A stretch of DNA of 64,000 nucleotides from Diaporthe sp. PMI_573. Its lineage: Eukaryota > Ascomycota > Sordariomycetes > Diaporthales > Diaporthaceae. How positions within the stretch are numbered: position 1 is the first letter of the stretch; each line of letters starts with the position of its first letter. The notes beneath the pieces were generated by a model, which was given only the letters and a program-made list of their open reading frames with translations, ran no database searches and had not been told where the DNA came from. Below, in pieces: positions 46,920-58,807 of the stretch. Made by a program: the position numbers and the translations under genes. The stretch covers positions 186,001 to 250,000 of the forward strand of contig JAJTUP010000082.1 of the NCBI GenBank assembly GCA_021399435.1. The letters are read 5' to 3'.

Positions 46920-49900
46920 ATGGCTGGTCGGTTCGTCCCGGCAGCAGACATGTCTACGGATTACCTGAAGAAGCCATACAAGCTTCTTCGCCCAGGCGCT
47001 GACGCCAGTGTAACGGATAAGGACGGCAATGGAGCGTTCCACTATCTAGTGCAGAGCGATATGTTCAAGAGTCCTGCCTCCTCGCCCGATGACTCCCTTT
47101 TCGGCCGGCGGGTGCGGCCCCCCTCGCCGGTTGACGACCCGTCCATGACGATGGAAGGGCTCATCTATAGCTTGCAGGCCGCCGGGGCAGACATCAACCT
47201 ACAGAACAAGAGTGGCAAGACCCCACTATATGTGCTGTGCGGGCATGCCTGTTCGGACAAGGAATTGGATGAAACGCTTTGCGAATTCCTATGCCAAGCT
47301 GGAGCTGACCTGAACATCAGGGACCATCAAGGTCGCTCACCGGTATTCTCCCTTTTTCTCAACAGTTGACTCAACAATTGGCAGAGGGACGAGGGTAAGC
47401 ATCTATGCCAGCTTGTGTCGCGTCTTGGCGGTCGATTTAATATTTGAGACAGCCACGGCCGAACCGTGATATATTGCTTGTTTTCTGGCGAGGGTTACAT
47501 GCAGTTGTCTTTAGTGGAGGCACTGACTTGGCATGGCGTTAATCCTTCTGCTGTTGACAATGAAGGCAATACTTTGTGGCACGCCGCTATTAACCGCCTC
47601 GATTCACTGTCACTGCTACAAGGAAACAAGCAAATAATGGATCTCCTACTACGTCTGGGTGTTGATCCTCAGAAGCCAAACAAGTTGGGTCGCAACCCTC
47701 TCCACGAGTTGAGCTCTCGCGAGGCACCACGCCTATGGGGCCGTTTGACGGGTTTTCCTGCGTGTATACCGGATCTAAGGACGACAGCATTTGACAATCT
47801 GCTCCAGCTCTATCTGGAACGTGGCTACGACCTTGATTTCTGCGACAACCAAGGCATCACTCTATTGCACCTGGCCTGTACCTTCTCGGAATACTAGGCT
47901 GCGCGCCTTTTTGAGGCGGGCGCCGACCCGAAGATACCTATACATGAAGAGCTGACACCTTTCTACATTGCGGCACGATGCGGACAAGCTAACATTATTG
48001 GACTTCTGCTTAAACAATTAAAGGAGCACGGATCTGGGTAAGACAGCCAGGTTTCGAGCTTTATCTACGAAGTCATTAATGCCGAGGATGCCTATGGAAG
48101 ATTGCCTCTCTACTATGCATGTATCTGCGGCAGGGCTAAGAGTGTGGCGTTGCTGCTTGATGCCGGGGTATCGGTTTAAAGTGACGAGTATAGCGGGTCT
48201 GTATGGCAGGCTTGCGCGGAGTTCGAGGAGGAGCGCTTAAACTGGAGCAGCTTACCTCCTCCCATAGGTAGACCGGTGACTGTGTCTAGTGTCCTAATAG
48301 AAGGCAAGACGAGGCCGATGCTAAGGAGGGCAAATAAGTTCCCCTGCAAGCATCTAGGTAATATGCTGAGGCTTCTTCTACACCACCAGGATGCTCCTAG
48401 AGCAACGACCGGCTACCTGGACAAGGCAATAAAAGCCGCGGCAGTGAAACAGCATGACTACATAGTTTGGTGCTTAATAGGGGCCTGCAATTCCCTAGAG
48501 CCAGGAACCGCCACAGTCCTAGTGGATGAGCCTACTTCAGCTTGTCTGGCTAGAGTCAATGCTCTCGGCATTACTAAAGCTGCCAGTCTGGCACTGCAGG
48601 ATTTAAGGGCAGAATTCCAGCGACTTATGGGACTCAGACAGCACGATCTTGTATAGAGTCTGCTCCTTAAGCATGGCTGGGGTGAGCTTGACTTAGACGG
48701 AAATACATTCATCTACAACTTGGTATGGAATGGGTTTGTCTCATTATTACGGAGACTGGCCCTAATAGTAAAGGACTTATCAGCAAAGCTGCAAGATGTG
48801 GAATGGTGTAATGCATAGAAGTTGGCGTTATCAAAAGGCTCCTTTATCAATCGCTTTCCGGAAAGGATGGAACAGAACTGCGCCTAGGGGTCTACACAGC
48901 TTCTCCTCCTCGTCGCCTATCAGACTAAAGAGCTAAATATAGAGATAGTCAGGTTTCTTGTCGAGGAAATCTGTTGTAATATAGACTTCCAGGGATACGT
49001 TAGGGTGCACTTCCTAGATTTACCAACTGGGTTCGGTATATATAAATATGAAACTCTGACCTACGGGCTTGTCTGGGGTAGGACGACTTAGTGGTATGTC
49101 TTACAGGCCCTCCCATATCTTGCTGAAAAGCAAGGTTTAAACCTAGAGCTGAGGGACTGTTTTGGGAGTACACCTCTAGATGTCGCTATCTCCCACATTG
49201 GGCGGGTCACCTTCAACTGCGGTGCTGTCAACAAGCTATTATTACTTAGGGTAGACGCCAAGGCCGTAGACTTAAGCCGGACCTGCAAGAGTGCGGAGAT
49301 AACGGACCTGCTCCTCTCCAGTGGCGCGGTAGTCAAGCCGGCCGCTATCCTTGCGGCAGTGAGGACCAGGAACCTCAATGTACTAAGTATGCTACTCTCG
49401 CGGGGAGGAGATGTAAACGCTAGGGAAACAGCCATCCCAGCAACACCCCACTACCAGAATGCACTTATATATGTCGAGAGTATGGCGCCGCCGCGCGAGA
49501 AATGGGCGCCGATCTCCGAGGTCCCGAAGCACCTCCGTGGCAACCCCCGCCTGAGGCAGCCAGCGCCGAAACCGCGTACCGGCGTGAAGGACACGCCCTG
49601 CTCCGTCTGGGCGCCACTATACGTCCCGGAGCACGAGATGTACCCGCTCGACTATGCCGCGCACCTGTTCTCGCGGCAGCCGGAGCTAGATGGGTACCCG
49701 GATACGGTCCAGCAGTCCCTCGGGCTCGGGCCGGTGGTGACCGATCCCCCGCGCCCGCTCCCCGAGGGCGAGCTCGCGAGCGTGATCGAGATGCTGATCG
49801 CGCACGGGGCCGACGTCATGGCCACGTACGAGCTAGCAGACGGGTCGAGGATAAGCATCAAGGACAGGATCGTGCTGCGAGGGAGGAGCTTCATTGGCAT

Positions 49901-49978
49901 ACGCGGATTGGATAGGCCCAGGCTTGCGAGAAGGATCCTGGAGCTTTGTAAGACAACCTACGATGGGGATTTTTAATT
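46920..49978 (+). pseudogene. Ankyrin-repeat protein gene disabled by nonsense codons
   Basis: One reading frame of about 1,020 codons can be followed from 46920 to TAA near 49976 without a frameshift. It is broken by about ten stops (for example TGA 47367, TAG 47895), mostly TAG or TAA, the two TGA being compatible with CGA. Ankyrin units are obvious: AAGADINLQNKSGKTPLYVL, AGADLNIRDHQGRSPVF, NPSAVDNEGNTLWHAAI, FEAGADPKIP and LLLDAGVSV. The last third (49359-49976) is open and GC-rich and ends with a C-terminal HGADVMATYEL unit. Such proteins are often C-terminal halves of fungal STAND receptors, or stand alone. The 5' end lies in or beyond the LTR, so the N-terminus is lost. Decay is of the RIP kind although this is not a transposon gene. 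Confidence 0.75.
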
Positions 49979-50841
49979 TTCTTTTTGTCACCTTTGGTGT
50001 CACGATTTTAGAGTAGTGTCTTTATAGCAAGCGACTATATATCAATTCCAGGACTCCTTTACACCTGGGAATATTCTGCCACCACCACTACATCCTGAGG
50101 TAGTGAGGACGCATGAGACTATGTGCAGCGGGGTGCCACACTGCAGTTAGCTCAAAATTGCCTGTAATTATAATGAGAAGAGATATTTGTCACAATGTGA
50201 GTGAGGATGTTCCAATGAAAGTGGTAGGCACCAGCACTACTTGGCATCACCCCAACGACCGTTGGTGCTCCTCTTTTAGTGCTGTGCTCTGTGCCGCACC
50301 CACAAACTCTCATTTGATTTATTAGATAGCTTCATCACTTCTTCCCACACCTTGACCTGGTTACCTCGGCACCATTAACGGACTTGTGCTTCCTCCTGAG
50401 TACATCGCTGAACAAGATTACCCAATAGCAGCTCGTGTAGTCCAATGAGGAGCCCTGCGCAAGTGTACCGTCTGCGAGTGATGCAGAGGCAAAATGCTGA
50501 TTGGCCGTCTCTTTCTGACATTGGACATTGGGAATTTCGCTGTGCATTTTTCTTTCATAATGGCCTCACGGTCACCATTAGACAACAGCCTCCCATGACC
50601 ACCTGCTGTGGGGCATCCTCCTATGGGATACCCTCGCATGGGACACTCATCTATGGCACACTCTTCTGTGGGATTCCCTCTTATAGAATATGTCACGATT
50701 TGCACCACTGCGCTATTAGTGCAAAAGTGACGCCACTATTTGCCATAGGCACATAGTGTATATATTGTGACAGAATACCATCCTACTAGTTATCCTTCCA
50801 AATGCACTTCGAGCCTCTCATTTTTTCGATTGGAATGACAA
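49979..50841. other. Gene-free stretch with a short tandem repeat
   Basis: No supported gene. At about 50606-50692 a 15-bp unit resembling tatgggataccctcg recurs five to six times with changes. On the minus strand it reads as a pentapeptide-like series (GNPTE ECAID ECPMR GYPIG GCPTA) within a 96-codon ORF of no other support. Confidence 0.4.
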
Positions 50842-52234
50842 TTATTGACGACCCTGCAGTAGTCCATTCATGATTGCCATTGCCTCCGCGCAATGGCTTT
50901 CGTTGTCAAAGTCTATAATAAAGTCCCACCTTGAAAGTAATCTCTGCTGAAACTTTACCAGGTCAAGGCCTACATCCTTATCTAATCCAGTCCGCATTAT
51001 ACCTGTCCCCCTACTAGATTTGATAATCTATTATGTGTATAGTTAGCGGACCTGGTTGTATACCTTGAGAGCCAAGGAAGCCTAGGCCACTATTGTCACG
51101 CTACTAAGGAGGGTAGATAGTATAAGACTATCTTCTATGGCCATGCCCACCCCTAAGCCTTGCCAGGGCGTAGTGGCATGTGCGGCGTTACCTAATATAG
51201 CAACTATCCCCAAGACATATATACGGGCTGGCGGATACTCCTAAAGGTACCACGCCATCTGGTCCGACTCATTGTAGAGAAGCTGTGCAACATGTGAGCT
51301 GGTTTTGGGAACGTATGGTCCTAAAGTTGGTACCAACTTGCCAAAGGCGGCTTAGTGATTACTAACATACCTTTTCAACAGCATTCTTGAGGCATTCCGG
51401 CTAGCCCCGGAACCTCTCGCGGATTCCATTTACGCTTAGCGTGGTCTACCACTGATTAGAGCCGCGTGTATCCTCATCTATTCCACAGACAATAAGCTAT
51501 ATAAGTTGCCCATTACTAAGAATATCATGCAGGAGATATATACCCTCACCAGTCCAGCCATACTATCGCGGGTCCTACGCATTAACAAGACCCTCCCCTA
51601 GAAATACCTACGCCACGGCATAAGGCTTCAGCCCTATAATAGCCCACCACTCTATATTCTGCAGCCCTATAGCCAGGTCACCCTTACTAAGGATAATGCC
51701 GCGGATAATGCTATGAATACCATCCATGCTGATGAGCACATCACACTCCTCCATAGATCCGTCAGCAAAGTATAGCGTCATAGGTATACTAGGGCCAGCG
51801 CCCTCGTCACAGTCGACCCTCACCAGCTTCTTAGACGCGTACATCCTCCCTGGCGGCACGTTAGCCAGGAGCTCCCTCAGAAACGCGGCGCGGTGCACGA
51901 TGCTCACGACCTGCTTATGGTAGGACTTGGCGTCAATCTCGTCAATCATGACGCCTTCATCCCCAGCATTAGGCCCCTAGGCTAGCATAAAGCGTACGTC
52001 CTTTTAGGGCACTGTGCCTATGTACTGGAGGCTTATGGTTGCCGAGGGGCTGATTAGTTTAAGGGCTGAGAGAGTATTGCGAGCAATGCTAACCGCGGCG
52101 TCGGCTTCTTTAAATGCGTCGGCTAACTCAAAGATATGGACATCTAGGTATGGATGTTTAAGCAGCGCATAGAAAAGGGTCGCGCCGGCAAGACCACCCC
52201 CTGAGATGGCGACGCAGATTGGCTTTCGGGACAT
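50842..52234 (-). pseudogene. Salicylate-hydroxylase-like FAD monooxygenase, decayed
   Basis: On the minus strand, ATG 52234 opens MSRKPICVAISGGGLAGAT, the FAD-binding GxGxxG fold. The frame runs on through two stops (after IGTVP and FMLA) into an open part to 51608 (KQVVSIVHRAAFLRELL, VLISMDGIHSIIRG). After more stops and one frame change near 51270 come GNAAHATTPWQGLGVGMAIEDSL, the second FAD motif, and the C-terminal WDFIIDFDNESHCAEAM ending at 50842. Motif order and length match single-component aromatic-ring hydroxylases (salicylate 1-monooxygenase family). Stops are mainly TAG/TAA. It would have hydroxylated an aromatic acid with NAD(P)H and oxygen; it is inactive here. Confidence 0.75.
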
Positions 52235-53225
52235 AGGTGTTGGTCGTTCTGCGTGCTCCTTATCCTGAAAAGTCGGCAAGATCTATGAGCTGCATCCACT
52301 TGACAGCGAGTAGATGTCGATAAGCATTGAACAATCGTCCCCATAAACGCATTGGTGTCTAGTGTAGACTACGGTACAGCACAGGGACTCACGGCTTCGC
52401 GGGAATCCCAGGGACTCCTCTCCAACAGCCGCTACGCCGTCGGTTCGTTGGTCTCGTTGGCTGTCCAGGGCGTTTCCGCATTCCCCTTTCAGCACTCCTA
52501 CTGAGCTCAATGTGACTGCGACGCGACTAGTAGAGTCTGGTGGTCTTAGATAAGCACAACACGCATCAGAGCGGCCCAGCATTCATGCAACCCTATTTCT
52601 TGGGGCCCAGGTGCCCGGCCTGCCACTTGGGCACCAATGTAGAACCGGTGGAGTTGGAGTTTGGCAGTTTCTACGTCGTTTGTCTAACCTACCAGGCACG
52701 TCGGCCTCCGATTCACGGGGTGTATAAGTACGCAGGAAAGTGGAAAGTGCAACAAAATCAGTCATGCGGGAAAACAAAGATCTAAGAGGCAAGCATCAAT
52801 GTAAGATACGAACCAGTGGATTGAGGGTATCTCAGGAATTGATGGAGCGACGCTAGCGTCGACAACACAAATTTCAGGTGACGAACATAGATGTTGGTGA
52901 AGCGGCGTGAAGCACGTTTCGTTGAAAAAGCAACCCATTGCTGCAACCCAAAGCTAGGTACGACTGGGTCTTAGACTCAGGAGAGTCCTCGAACCTGGCT
53001 TCTATGTTCATTGTCTCATGTCTTTGTCGATCTTCCAGACCCCATCACCCTTCCCAAGGCCCACTTGCCGATCAGACATCTTTCGAATAGAACGTAGTTC
53101 CTTCCGTCGAGAGACGTCGCTTGACAGATACTGAATGGTCCAAACGCCATCTCGCGCACTACGGCTGTCGGACGCGACTGCCTGCTCAACTAGTGGTTGA
53201 CCTTGGGCAGTCTCGTATAAACAAA
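52235..53225. other. Intergenic region
   Basis: GC-balanced sequence without a recognisable gene. Several ORFs of 65-99 codons overlap on both strands, none with domain features. It should include the promoter of the kinase-like gene at its right end. Confidence 0.4.
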
Positions 53226-54722
53226 ATGTCCACAATCACCTCATCCTCCCAGTTTCCATCTGGTCATCAACATCTAGCTATCCTTCTCTTCAACTTTGGC
53301 GACATCAAAATGTCTGTCGGCGATGATAATAACAAATACGTCTTTGACGACGGGAAGAGGCCCGACATGCCCTACGTCGCCGGCGCCTGCTTCGACATCA
53401 AACGACATAAACGACTTCCACCCTTCGACAACGGCAAAACATACAAGTTCCCCGAATTATCCAGCCTCAGTGAGCCCTTGCTCCCCAGCGACATCTTGTC
53501 CCCGGCTGAAATCTTAAAACCAATCGACAACATGATGCCGTGGCGCCGGTCACCATCCAAACCGAGCCAAGTCCCACCGAAGACAATCACTGAGAGGTAT
53601 CTCAGGCATCGGCCCAGGAAAACTGAGTCCCACGATGAGGATAAGACTACACGCCGCCTCGAGATTATCCGCCCTATCAGGGTACACTATGGCGCCTATG
53701 CACAGGTCGTTCAATGCCGCGTAGACGGCATACGGGGTCCGCTCGTCGCCAAGATCTTCGATCCGCTCTACAGGTGGCAAGACATGCAGCTGGCCGGGCC
53801 AACGTCGCCCGTAGGCTGGTCCGAATCCGAGTGGTCCCGTGAGGCCGCTGCATATGAGAGGATCCAGGAAGGTGGGCTTGATGGAAGGTACACACCCCGC
53901 TTTGAAGGCTGCTGGTCCTTCGATGTACCCTGGGAGCTGGAGCTGCAGCGGACCAACACTGGTGCTGCTGATGACACAACTATTATCGGCGGCCACCCCT
54001 CGGACGGAGATGAAGGAGGACATCGAAAAGAGTCAGCTGAAGGTCCTGCATCCAGTACGATCACGTTAACACGCAGTGTGCGCTTGCTCCTCTTGGAATG
54101 GATTCCGGGCGACAGCGTAAGTGAACTGCTTCATAGTGGGGCCTACCGAGGCATCCCAACAGACGTCCGCATGGAACTGCTCGCGCGCATTGCAGAGTTC
54201 AATGTATTTCTATTGAACATCAACGTCGTCCATTGCGACTTGCACGCACGGAACGTCGTCGTCAGCAGGCATGATGTGCATGAGGAGCTAGACGACGAAG
54301 AACGCGTTGACAACGTTGGTGCCACCAAAGAAACACGCCATGACCTGTCGTCCTCGTCCCTCCCCCCTGAAGAGAACGAAGAGAGACCTCGAAAACGACA
54401 GAAGCTGCAAGAACCGCGAGAGGAAGACACCCGGGAGTGGCATTTGAAACTCATAGACTTTAGCAGATCTGTCGTACTGGACCTGCCCAACGCAAAAGAT
54501 TCCCTCCAAGGCCGCCCTACTACCGCCTCGTCGTTGCCGATAAACCCGATGACTAATTGCCATGGCTTGTGGCCAGTCGACGGCCTCCGCGCGGAACCAA
54601 GATGGACCGGTGCCGCCCCAGATGAGAAGGCCGACTGGATTCCGGAGGATCTTCATGTGGTACGCAAGTTGAGGTTTATTGTGATTGCATTCGGGGGTGT
54701 TGCAGAAGGAAGCTTCTTGTAA
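53226..54722 (+). CDS. Protein-kinase-like protein (fungal, divergent)
   Basis: A single exon of 498 residues from ATG 53226 (MSTITSSSQFPSG); ATG 53310 is an alternative start. Kinase-fold features are a beta-3 lysine in GPLVAKIFDP (about residue 174) and VHCDLHARNVVV (about 335), the catalytic loop in the lipid/phosphotransferase-like form. LKLIDFSRS (about 409) takes the place of DFG. LLLEWIPGDSVSELL is the hinge and GxGxxG is not obvious. An acidic, Ser-rich insert (350-400) separates catalytic loop and DFS, with a basic patch RPRKRQKL that could be a nuclear signal. Such proteins are common in expanded fungal families; substrates are unknown. It ends only a few bases from the start of an antisense FunK1 relic and may use part of that relic's sequence as its C-terminus. 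Open and apparently functional. Confidence 0.7.
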   Translation: MSTITSSSQFPSGHQHLAILLFNFGDIKMSVGDDNNKYVFDDGKRPDMPYVAGACFDIKRHKRLPPFDNGKTYKFPELSSLSEPLLPSDILSPAEILKPIDNMMPWRRSPSKPSQVPPKTITERYLRHRPRKTESHDEDKTTRRLEIIRPIRVHYGAYAQVVQCRVDGIRGPLVAKIFDPLYRWQDMQLAGPTSPVGWSESEWSREAAAYERIQEGGLDGRYTPRFEGCWSFDVPWELELQRTNTGAADDTTIIGGHPSDGDEGGHRKESAEGPASSTITLTRSVRLLLLEWIPGDSVSELLHSGAYRGIPTDVRMELLARIAEFNVFLLNINVVHCDLHARNVVVSRHDVHEELDDEERVDNVGATKETRHDLSSSSLPPEENEERPRKRQKLQEPREEDTREWHLKLIDFSRSVVLDLPNAKDSLQGRPTTASSLPINPMTNCHGLWPVDGLRAEPRWTGAAPDEKADWIPEDLHVVRKLRFIVIAFGGVAEGSFL

Positions 54723-54723
54723 G

Positions 54724-55650
54724 CACAAATTGTAGGCCATCTTTGTTAATGTCGAACTGCTTGGATGCAATCTCGCTGAGCCGGTTAAACTCCTATATTC
54801 TTATAAGAGACCCACAGATAGTAAAGCCTAAGACGAAGCAACGAGTGTCTTGGGCAGCCAGGACTTTTCTTGTATACCTCCCCAGGTTAAGCCATGCCTT
54901 TAAAGTGTTGTCGGCAGACAGGTTGCTCTTAAGCTCTCCAGATACAAGGATCTGCGACTAGTGGCATCGGGAATCTTTGTTGGCCTCGGAGTTGTCGACA
55001 AAACCAATGTCTATCTTACACTCTGCCGTAGAGCCCTGGATCGGCTTGTTGGGTTGTGCCAATAGCCTCCGTTAATGTGCCATAGACTTGTAATCTTCTG
55101 CAAATGTCGCTAGTTTCTCGCTCAAGTCCGCAAACCAGGCCAATACGTCGTCCTGGTTTGCGTCTTCAGGCCACCCGCTCCACCCTTTAGCAAAGAGCAA
55201 ATTGCTGCCCCCCATACACTTGTTAAAGACAGCCTCAAATGCTGTCTCAAGGCCTGCCACGCTCCCAAAAACTTTATCAATAAAATGACGAAGCCCGATA
55301 TAGAGAGGACCAAGCTCCAACTTAAGGACCCTGTACACATCTTGGCGGTATTTGGAGGAGTTTGCGAAGCTGCTTGTATTGTAAAGCCACAGAGTCTATT
55401 GGAGGGATAAGGCTATAGGTCGGGAAGGCAGGGTAATTTGGATAATAGTACGGTAAACCTGGTCCCAGATCTTGTCGTCAAGCTTATTGGCAAGGACTGC
55501 ACTAAGCAGCGGTTTGGTGCAGTTAAGGTTAAAGTCGTTAGAATTAATGGCGGTGCTAAGCCTACTTAAGTCGTCGCAAAGATTCTTGCCTCTGCTACCA
55601 GAGCAAAGCAGACGAGAAGCCCAAAGCCCTTGCAACGCCAAGAAGGAATA
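54724..55650 (-). pseudogene. FunK1-type protein kinase relic (N-terminal half)
   Basis: On the minus strand one frame reads LCDDLSRLSTAINSND, LANKLDDKIWDQVY, PSRPIALSL and, after a stop, LKLELGPLYIGLRHFIDKVFG. It continues with GWSGWPEDANQDDVLAWF, LAQPNKPIQGSTAECK and FDINKDGLQFV. This is the region upstream of and entering the fungal-specific FunK1 kinase domain. Stops are TAG/TAA, including a Trp in CHWSQ changed to a stop. The kinase core itself is missing: the sequence stops at 54724 against the convergent kinase-like gene. Confidence 0.7.
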
Positions 55651-56284
55651 TTAAATGTTAGGTCTTAGAGGTCTGCATCGTAGTCAGCAGAGCCTGTTAG
55701 CAAGCATGTTAGCAGGGCCGGGTTTGGTTACCATTGTGGCTAAACTAAACCAGCGTGTCTGGCGAGCAGGAAATGCTCCTACTTTTGCAAACCGAGTTAA
55801 ATAAAGCGCGGAAGACATTAAGGCCTTTGCCAATAGGATTGTCTTTAATAATCTTTAACTGCAATTAATCTGCCATGGCAGATAAGATGGGATTACTCTC
55901 AAGATGCAAGAGAGAGTCGCGTTTTAACGACCCTGCCTTAGGTTAACGCCACCTTAGAAGTTAGCGGCACGGAAAATTAGCAAGCCCGGTAGTACTAATA
56001 TATTCCAGCCAATGATAGTGTAGCGGCAGACCAGACCCGCATTATGTTAGCAGGTCTAGAGGGACAATTTTATTAGCCTAAAGGGCAAGAGCCAGACATA
56101 TATTAGGGCAAAGCCTTAGGCACCTATGTCGGTTGTTAGAAGCTAACGTTGCCGGCTCCCTAAAGATTCTCTATAAGTTTCTTGTTTTATTTCCTTTTTG
56201 TTTCTTAATTATCTTTTTATTATATCTTTATGCATTGCTACAGGGTGGACCGAAACGAGTGTCCGCCTCAGTTGTTTGTAAAAA
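55651..56284. other. Decayed sequence without a supported gene
   Basis: The left part may be a further N-terminal remnant of the FunK1 relic. From 56133 a 69-codon plus-strand ORF has a hydrophobic stretch (FLVLFPFCFLIIFLLYLYAL) and ends within the MITE fragment; I see no evidence it is a gene. Confidence 0.35.
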
Positions 56285-56625
56285 GAAGAAAACAGAGATT
56301 CGCACACCCTCCATCGGAGGGTGCACACCCTTAGATAACTAATTATGCTGCTCCATGTACACGAATTTAAGTTGACTATGGCTTCGCCATACAAATAATT
56401 AATGTGACTACATTGGCTATCATTTTGTCTACACATACTATTCTTATACGCTTAAAGGCACCAAATCACTCAAATCAATAGTCGTTTAAGCAATAACACA
56501 CCTACAAAGCCCATCTCGCCCTTAAAAAATGTACCCACAAAGCCTATCTTGCCCTCAATAATATGCCCACGGAGGCAACTTGGCCTCAATAATACGCCCA
56601 CAAAGCCCATCTCGGCTTCAAAGTG
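56285..56625. mobile_element. Truncated MITE, relative of 26721-27307
   Basis: It begins with a diverged copy of the terminal repeat (gaagaaaacagagattcgca, then a palindrome ccctccatcggaggg). It matches the reverse complement of the complete MITE for about 300 bp, including the aatttaagttgacta block and the repeated cccac(g/a)aagcc units. The second terminal repeat is missing. Confidence 0.65.
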
Positions 56626-58005
56626 GCCCGAGAATCTTGATCTCGTCTTGGGTCTTCTTCTCGCCCTTATTGTTGCCAACAAGGTCTCTAGCCGTTAGAT
56701 TTACCTATAGCAGCTAGTTAACAGTTCTCCTCGTTACCATATACTGCTTTTTAGCTGCTGGTCTTATACTTAAGGCTAAAGCTGCTGGTAATGCCGTGCC
56801 AGTAGATTTTTGCTTCTAGGTCTACTAGCAGTTGACTTGCTTTGTGGGTACCTTTGCTGTCTACTAGCGGCTTTCTTGCTTTATAAATCCTCTTGTAAGC
56901 CATTAATCTTGCCGGATAGTTTCTTGCTAGCCATTGTTACCATAAAGGTCCTCCTTATCTAGCAACTAGAGGGTCAAATTATTAAACTTAAAAGCCGAGT
57001 TAACCCTCTACACTAAAGCTGTAGTTACCCTTATCTTATTACCAGCCTTGCTGTCTAAACTAGTCGTCATTAATATTATCTTCTTACCTATTATAGTCTT
57101 TCTACAGCTTGCAAAAAGGCCATCTTTGTCTATAGCAAATATAGCTATCTCGCAAGGTCTTTTCTTTATAGAAGTAATCTTTTTCGGCAAAGGACTATAA
57201 GGAGTAGGTCTATAGCTAAGAGGTTACGATTAAGCCAGTAAACTTTATAAACATTACTCTTCTTAAGAGGAATACCAGCTTCCTCTTTATCAGCAATATA
57301 GCTTACACAAATTAAGCCATACTAAGTATAGATAGGACAGCTACAGCTAGAAGGTATACAGTACCCTTGTAGGATCTCCTTCTTTAGTATAAATAGTGCC
57401 TACTGCCTAGTCTTTGCGAGAAGTTTAAGTGCCTTCCTTGTAATTACAAACAAAAGCTTGCCTAGCTACTTTTACCCGTTAAACTTCTAAAGCACCGCTG
57501 TCTTCTAGCGGCCCTCCTTAAGGCAAAAGTCTTAAGCAGTTACTATAAAGACTTCTCTAGTTGCCTTAACTACATAAAGAAGATTTCTCATCCCATAGCC
57601 CGGGCAGACCTTAATCTTTTAATATATATACTCCATAGAGGAGGCTGTATACAAGCCAAAGTTAAGGGTCTTGCAGGTTTGATAGGCGGCCTATTTAGTG
57701 ACAATCTTCTCAGCCTTATCAACATACTAGGTCTTAAGGTAGTTAAGGATTGCCATTTGGTCTGAGAACTTTTCCTAAAGGCACTATTAAGCCGTATTGT
57801 AGGTCTTGTAATCCATAGAGTATTCTATAAACTTGAGGAGGTTAAAAAGTATTATTTAGATATAGGGGACATTATTAGGTACCTTTTGGAACATTACCGA
57901 CTTGTTTCTCGCTAGGGCATTTAGAGAAGCAATATTACTATTAGCGCCTTTAAGATCTTTAGCCTTCGCGCCCTTACTAGTCTCCTCCTCGGGCACTTAT
58001 ATTTC
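56626..58005. other. AT-rich relic sequence, unassigned
   Basis: The minus strand holds a broken frame with one open part (57008-57190: PKKITSIKKRPCEIAIF, DKDGLFASCRKTIIGKK). The order of pieces suggests a decayed mobile-element protein, but I cannot name the family. Confidence 0.3.
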
Positions 58006-58537
58006 TGAAGGTTGGTGGATCGAATGGGAGTCAGGTAGCAGTAGGGTGCACTGAGGTCTTGTTGGGACGATTGAGAATGGTTTGGACAACTTTGCATTGA
58101 ATTTGAGTGGGCTTCTGTCAGCCCTCCTCACAGTCCCTCCGACATCGTCTCAACCCTGGGCACGCTGCGGTTGGCTCTGGTGCGCAGATAGGGAGGCCGG
58201 AAAATTCGGCCCTCGGACCCACTATCTTTGGCTTTAAATAACCAGCCAACCCTAACCCTGACAGTAACCAAACTAAATATAGATAAACTTCAGAAATCAG
58301 GCTATCTAATAAACTAGGTTACATGCTTTTTGGGTAAGAAATAAGGGGAATGCAGAGGTACGAAGTTAGGGTCTTACAATAGCCCAAAAAATCGACTCAC
58401 GGCCACCAAACTCATCTGCCGGCGCGCACGCCACATAGGCACTTAGCCGAAAAAATGCCAAGTCTAGGGTAACTCCCTACGTAAAGTCTAGGGTAACCCC
58501 TTACGTGCAGCGCCCACACAAGCGTTTCCGTTTAACA
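58006..58537 (-). repeat. Dispersed LTR-like repeat, copy 3
   Basis: Same family as 3210-3741, reverse orientation, 532 bp, from tgaaggttggtggatcg to gtttaaca. It contains aaccctaaccctgacag. Short ORFs inside are not genes. Confidence 0.65.
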
Positions 58538-58690
58538 ATATTACTATTAATCCCGCTAGCTTTCTCTACTTTTTCTTAATATTAAGAACCATATTTATAT
58601 TTATATAGAAGATATATAGCTGATAGCAAGACTAAGGGAATTTATACTTAAGGGCATTGATTAGAGCATTATTGTAGTCTGTAATAAATA
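58538..58690. other. AT-rich spacer between repeat copies
   Basis: About 150 bp of AT-rich sequence, with no features. Confidence 0.4.
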
Positions 58691-58807
58691 TGTTAAACGG
58701 AAACGCTCATTAGGGTGTGTGCTTGGCACTGCACGCGAGGAGGGCTGACAGAAGCCCACTCAAATTCAATACAAAGTTGTCCAGACCATTCTCAATCGTC
58801 TCAATTC
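58691..58807 (+). repeat. Internally deleted copy of the dispersed repeat
   Basis: It starts tgttaaacggaaacgctcat and jumps after about 45 bp to ggagggctgacagaagccca, so about 400 bp of the unit are missing. It then continues to the ctcaatcgtctcaattc region. Confidence 0.6.

Noticed and set aside
58001..58542. Matching atatt on both sides of LTR-like repeat copy 3
   Set aside because: It needs different end points from those shared by the other copies, and these show no duplication, so it may be chance.
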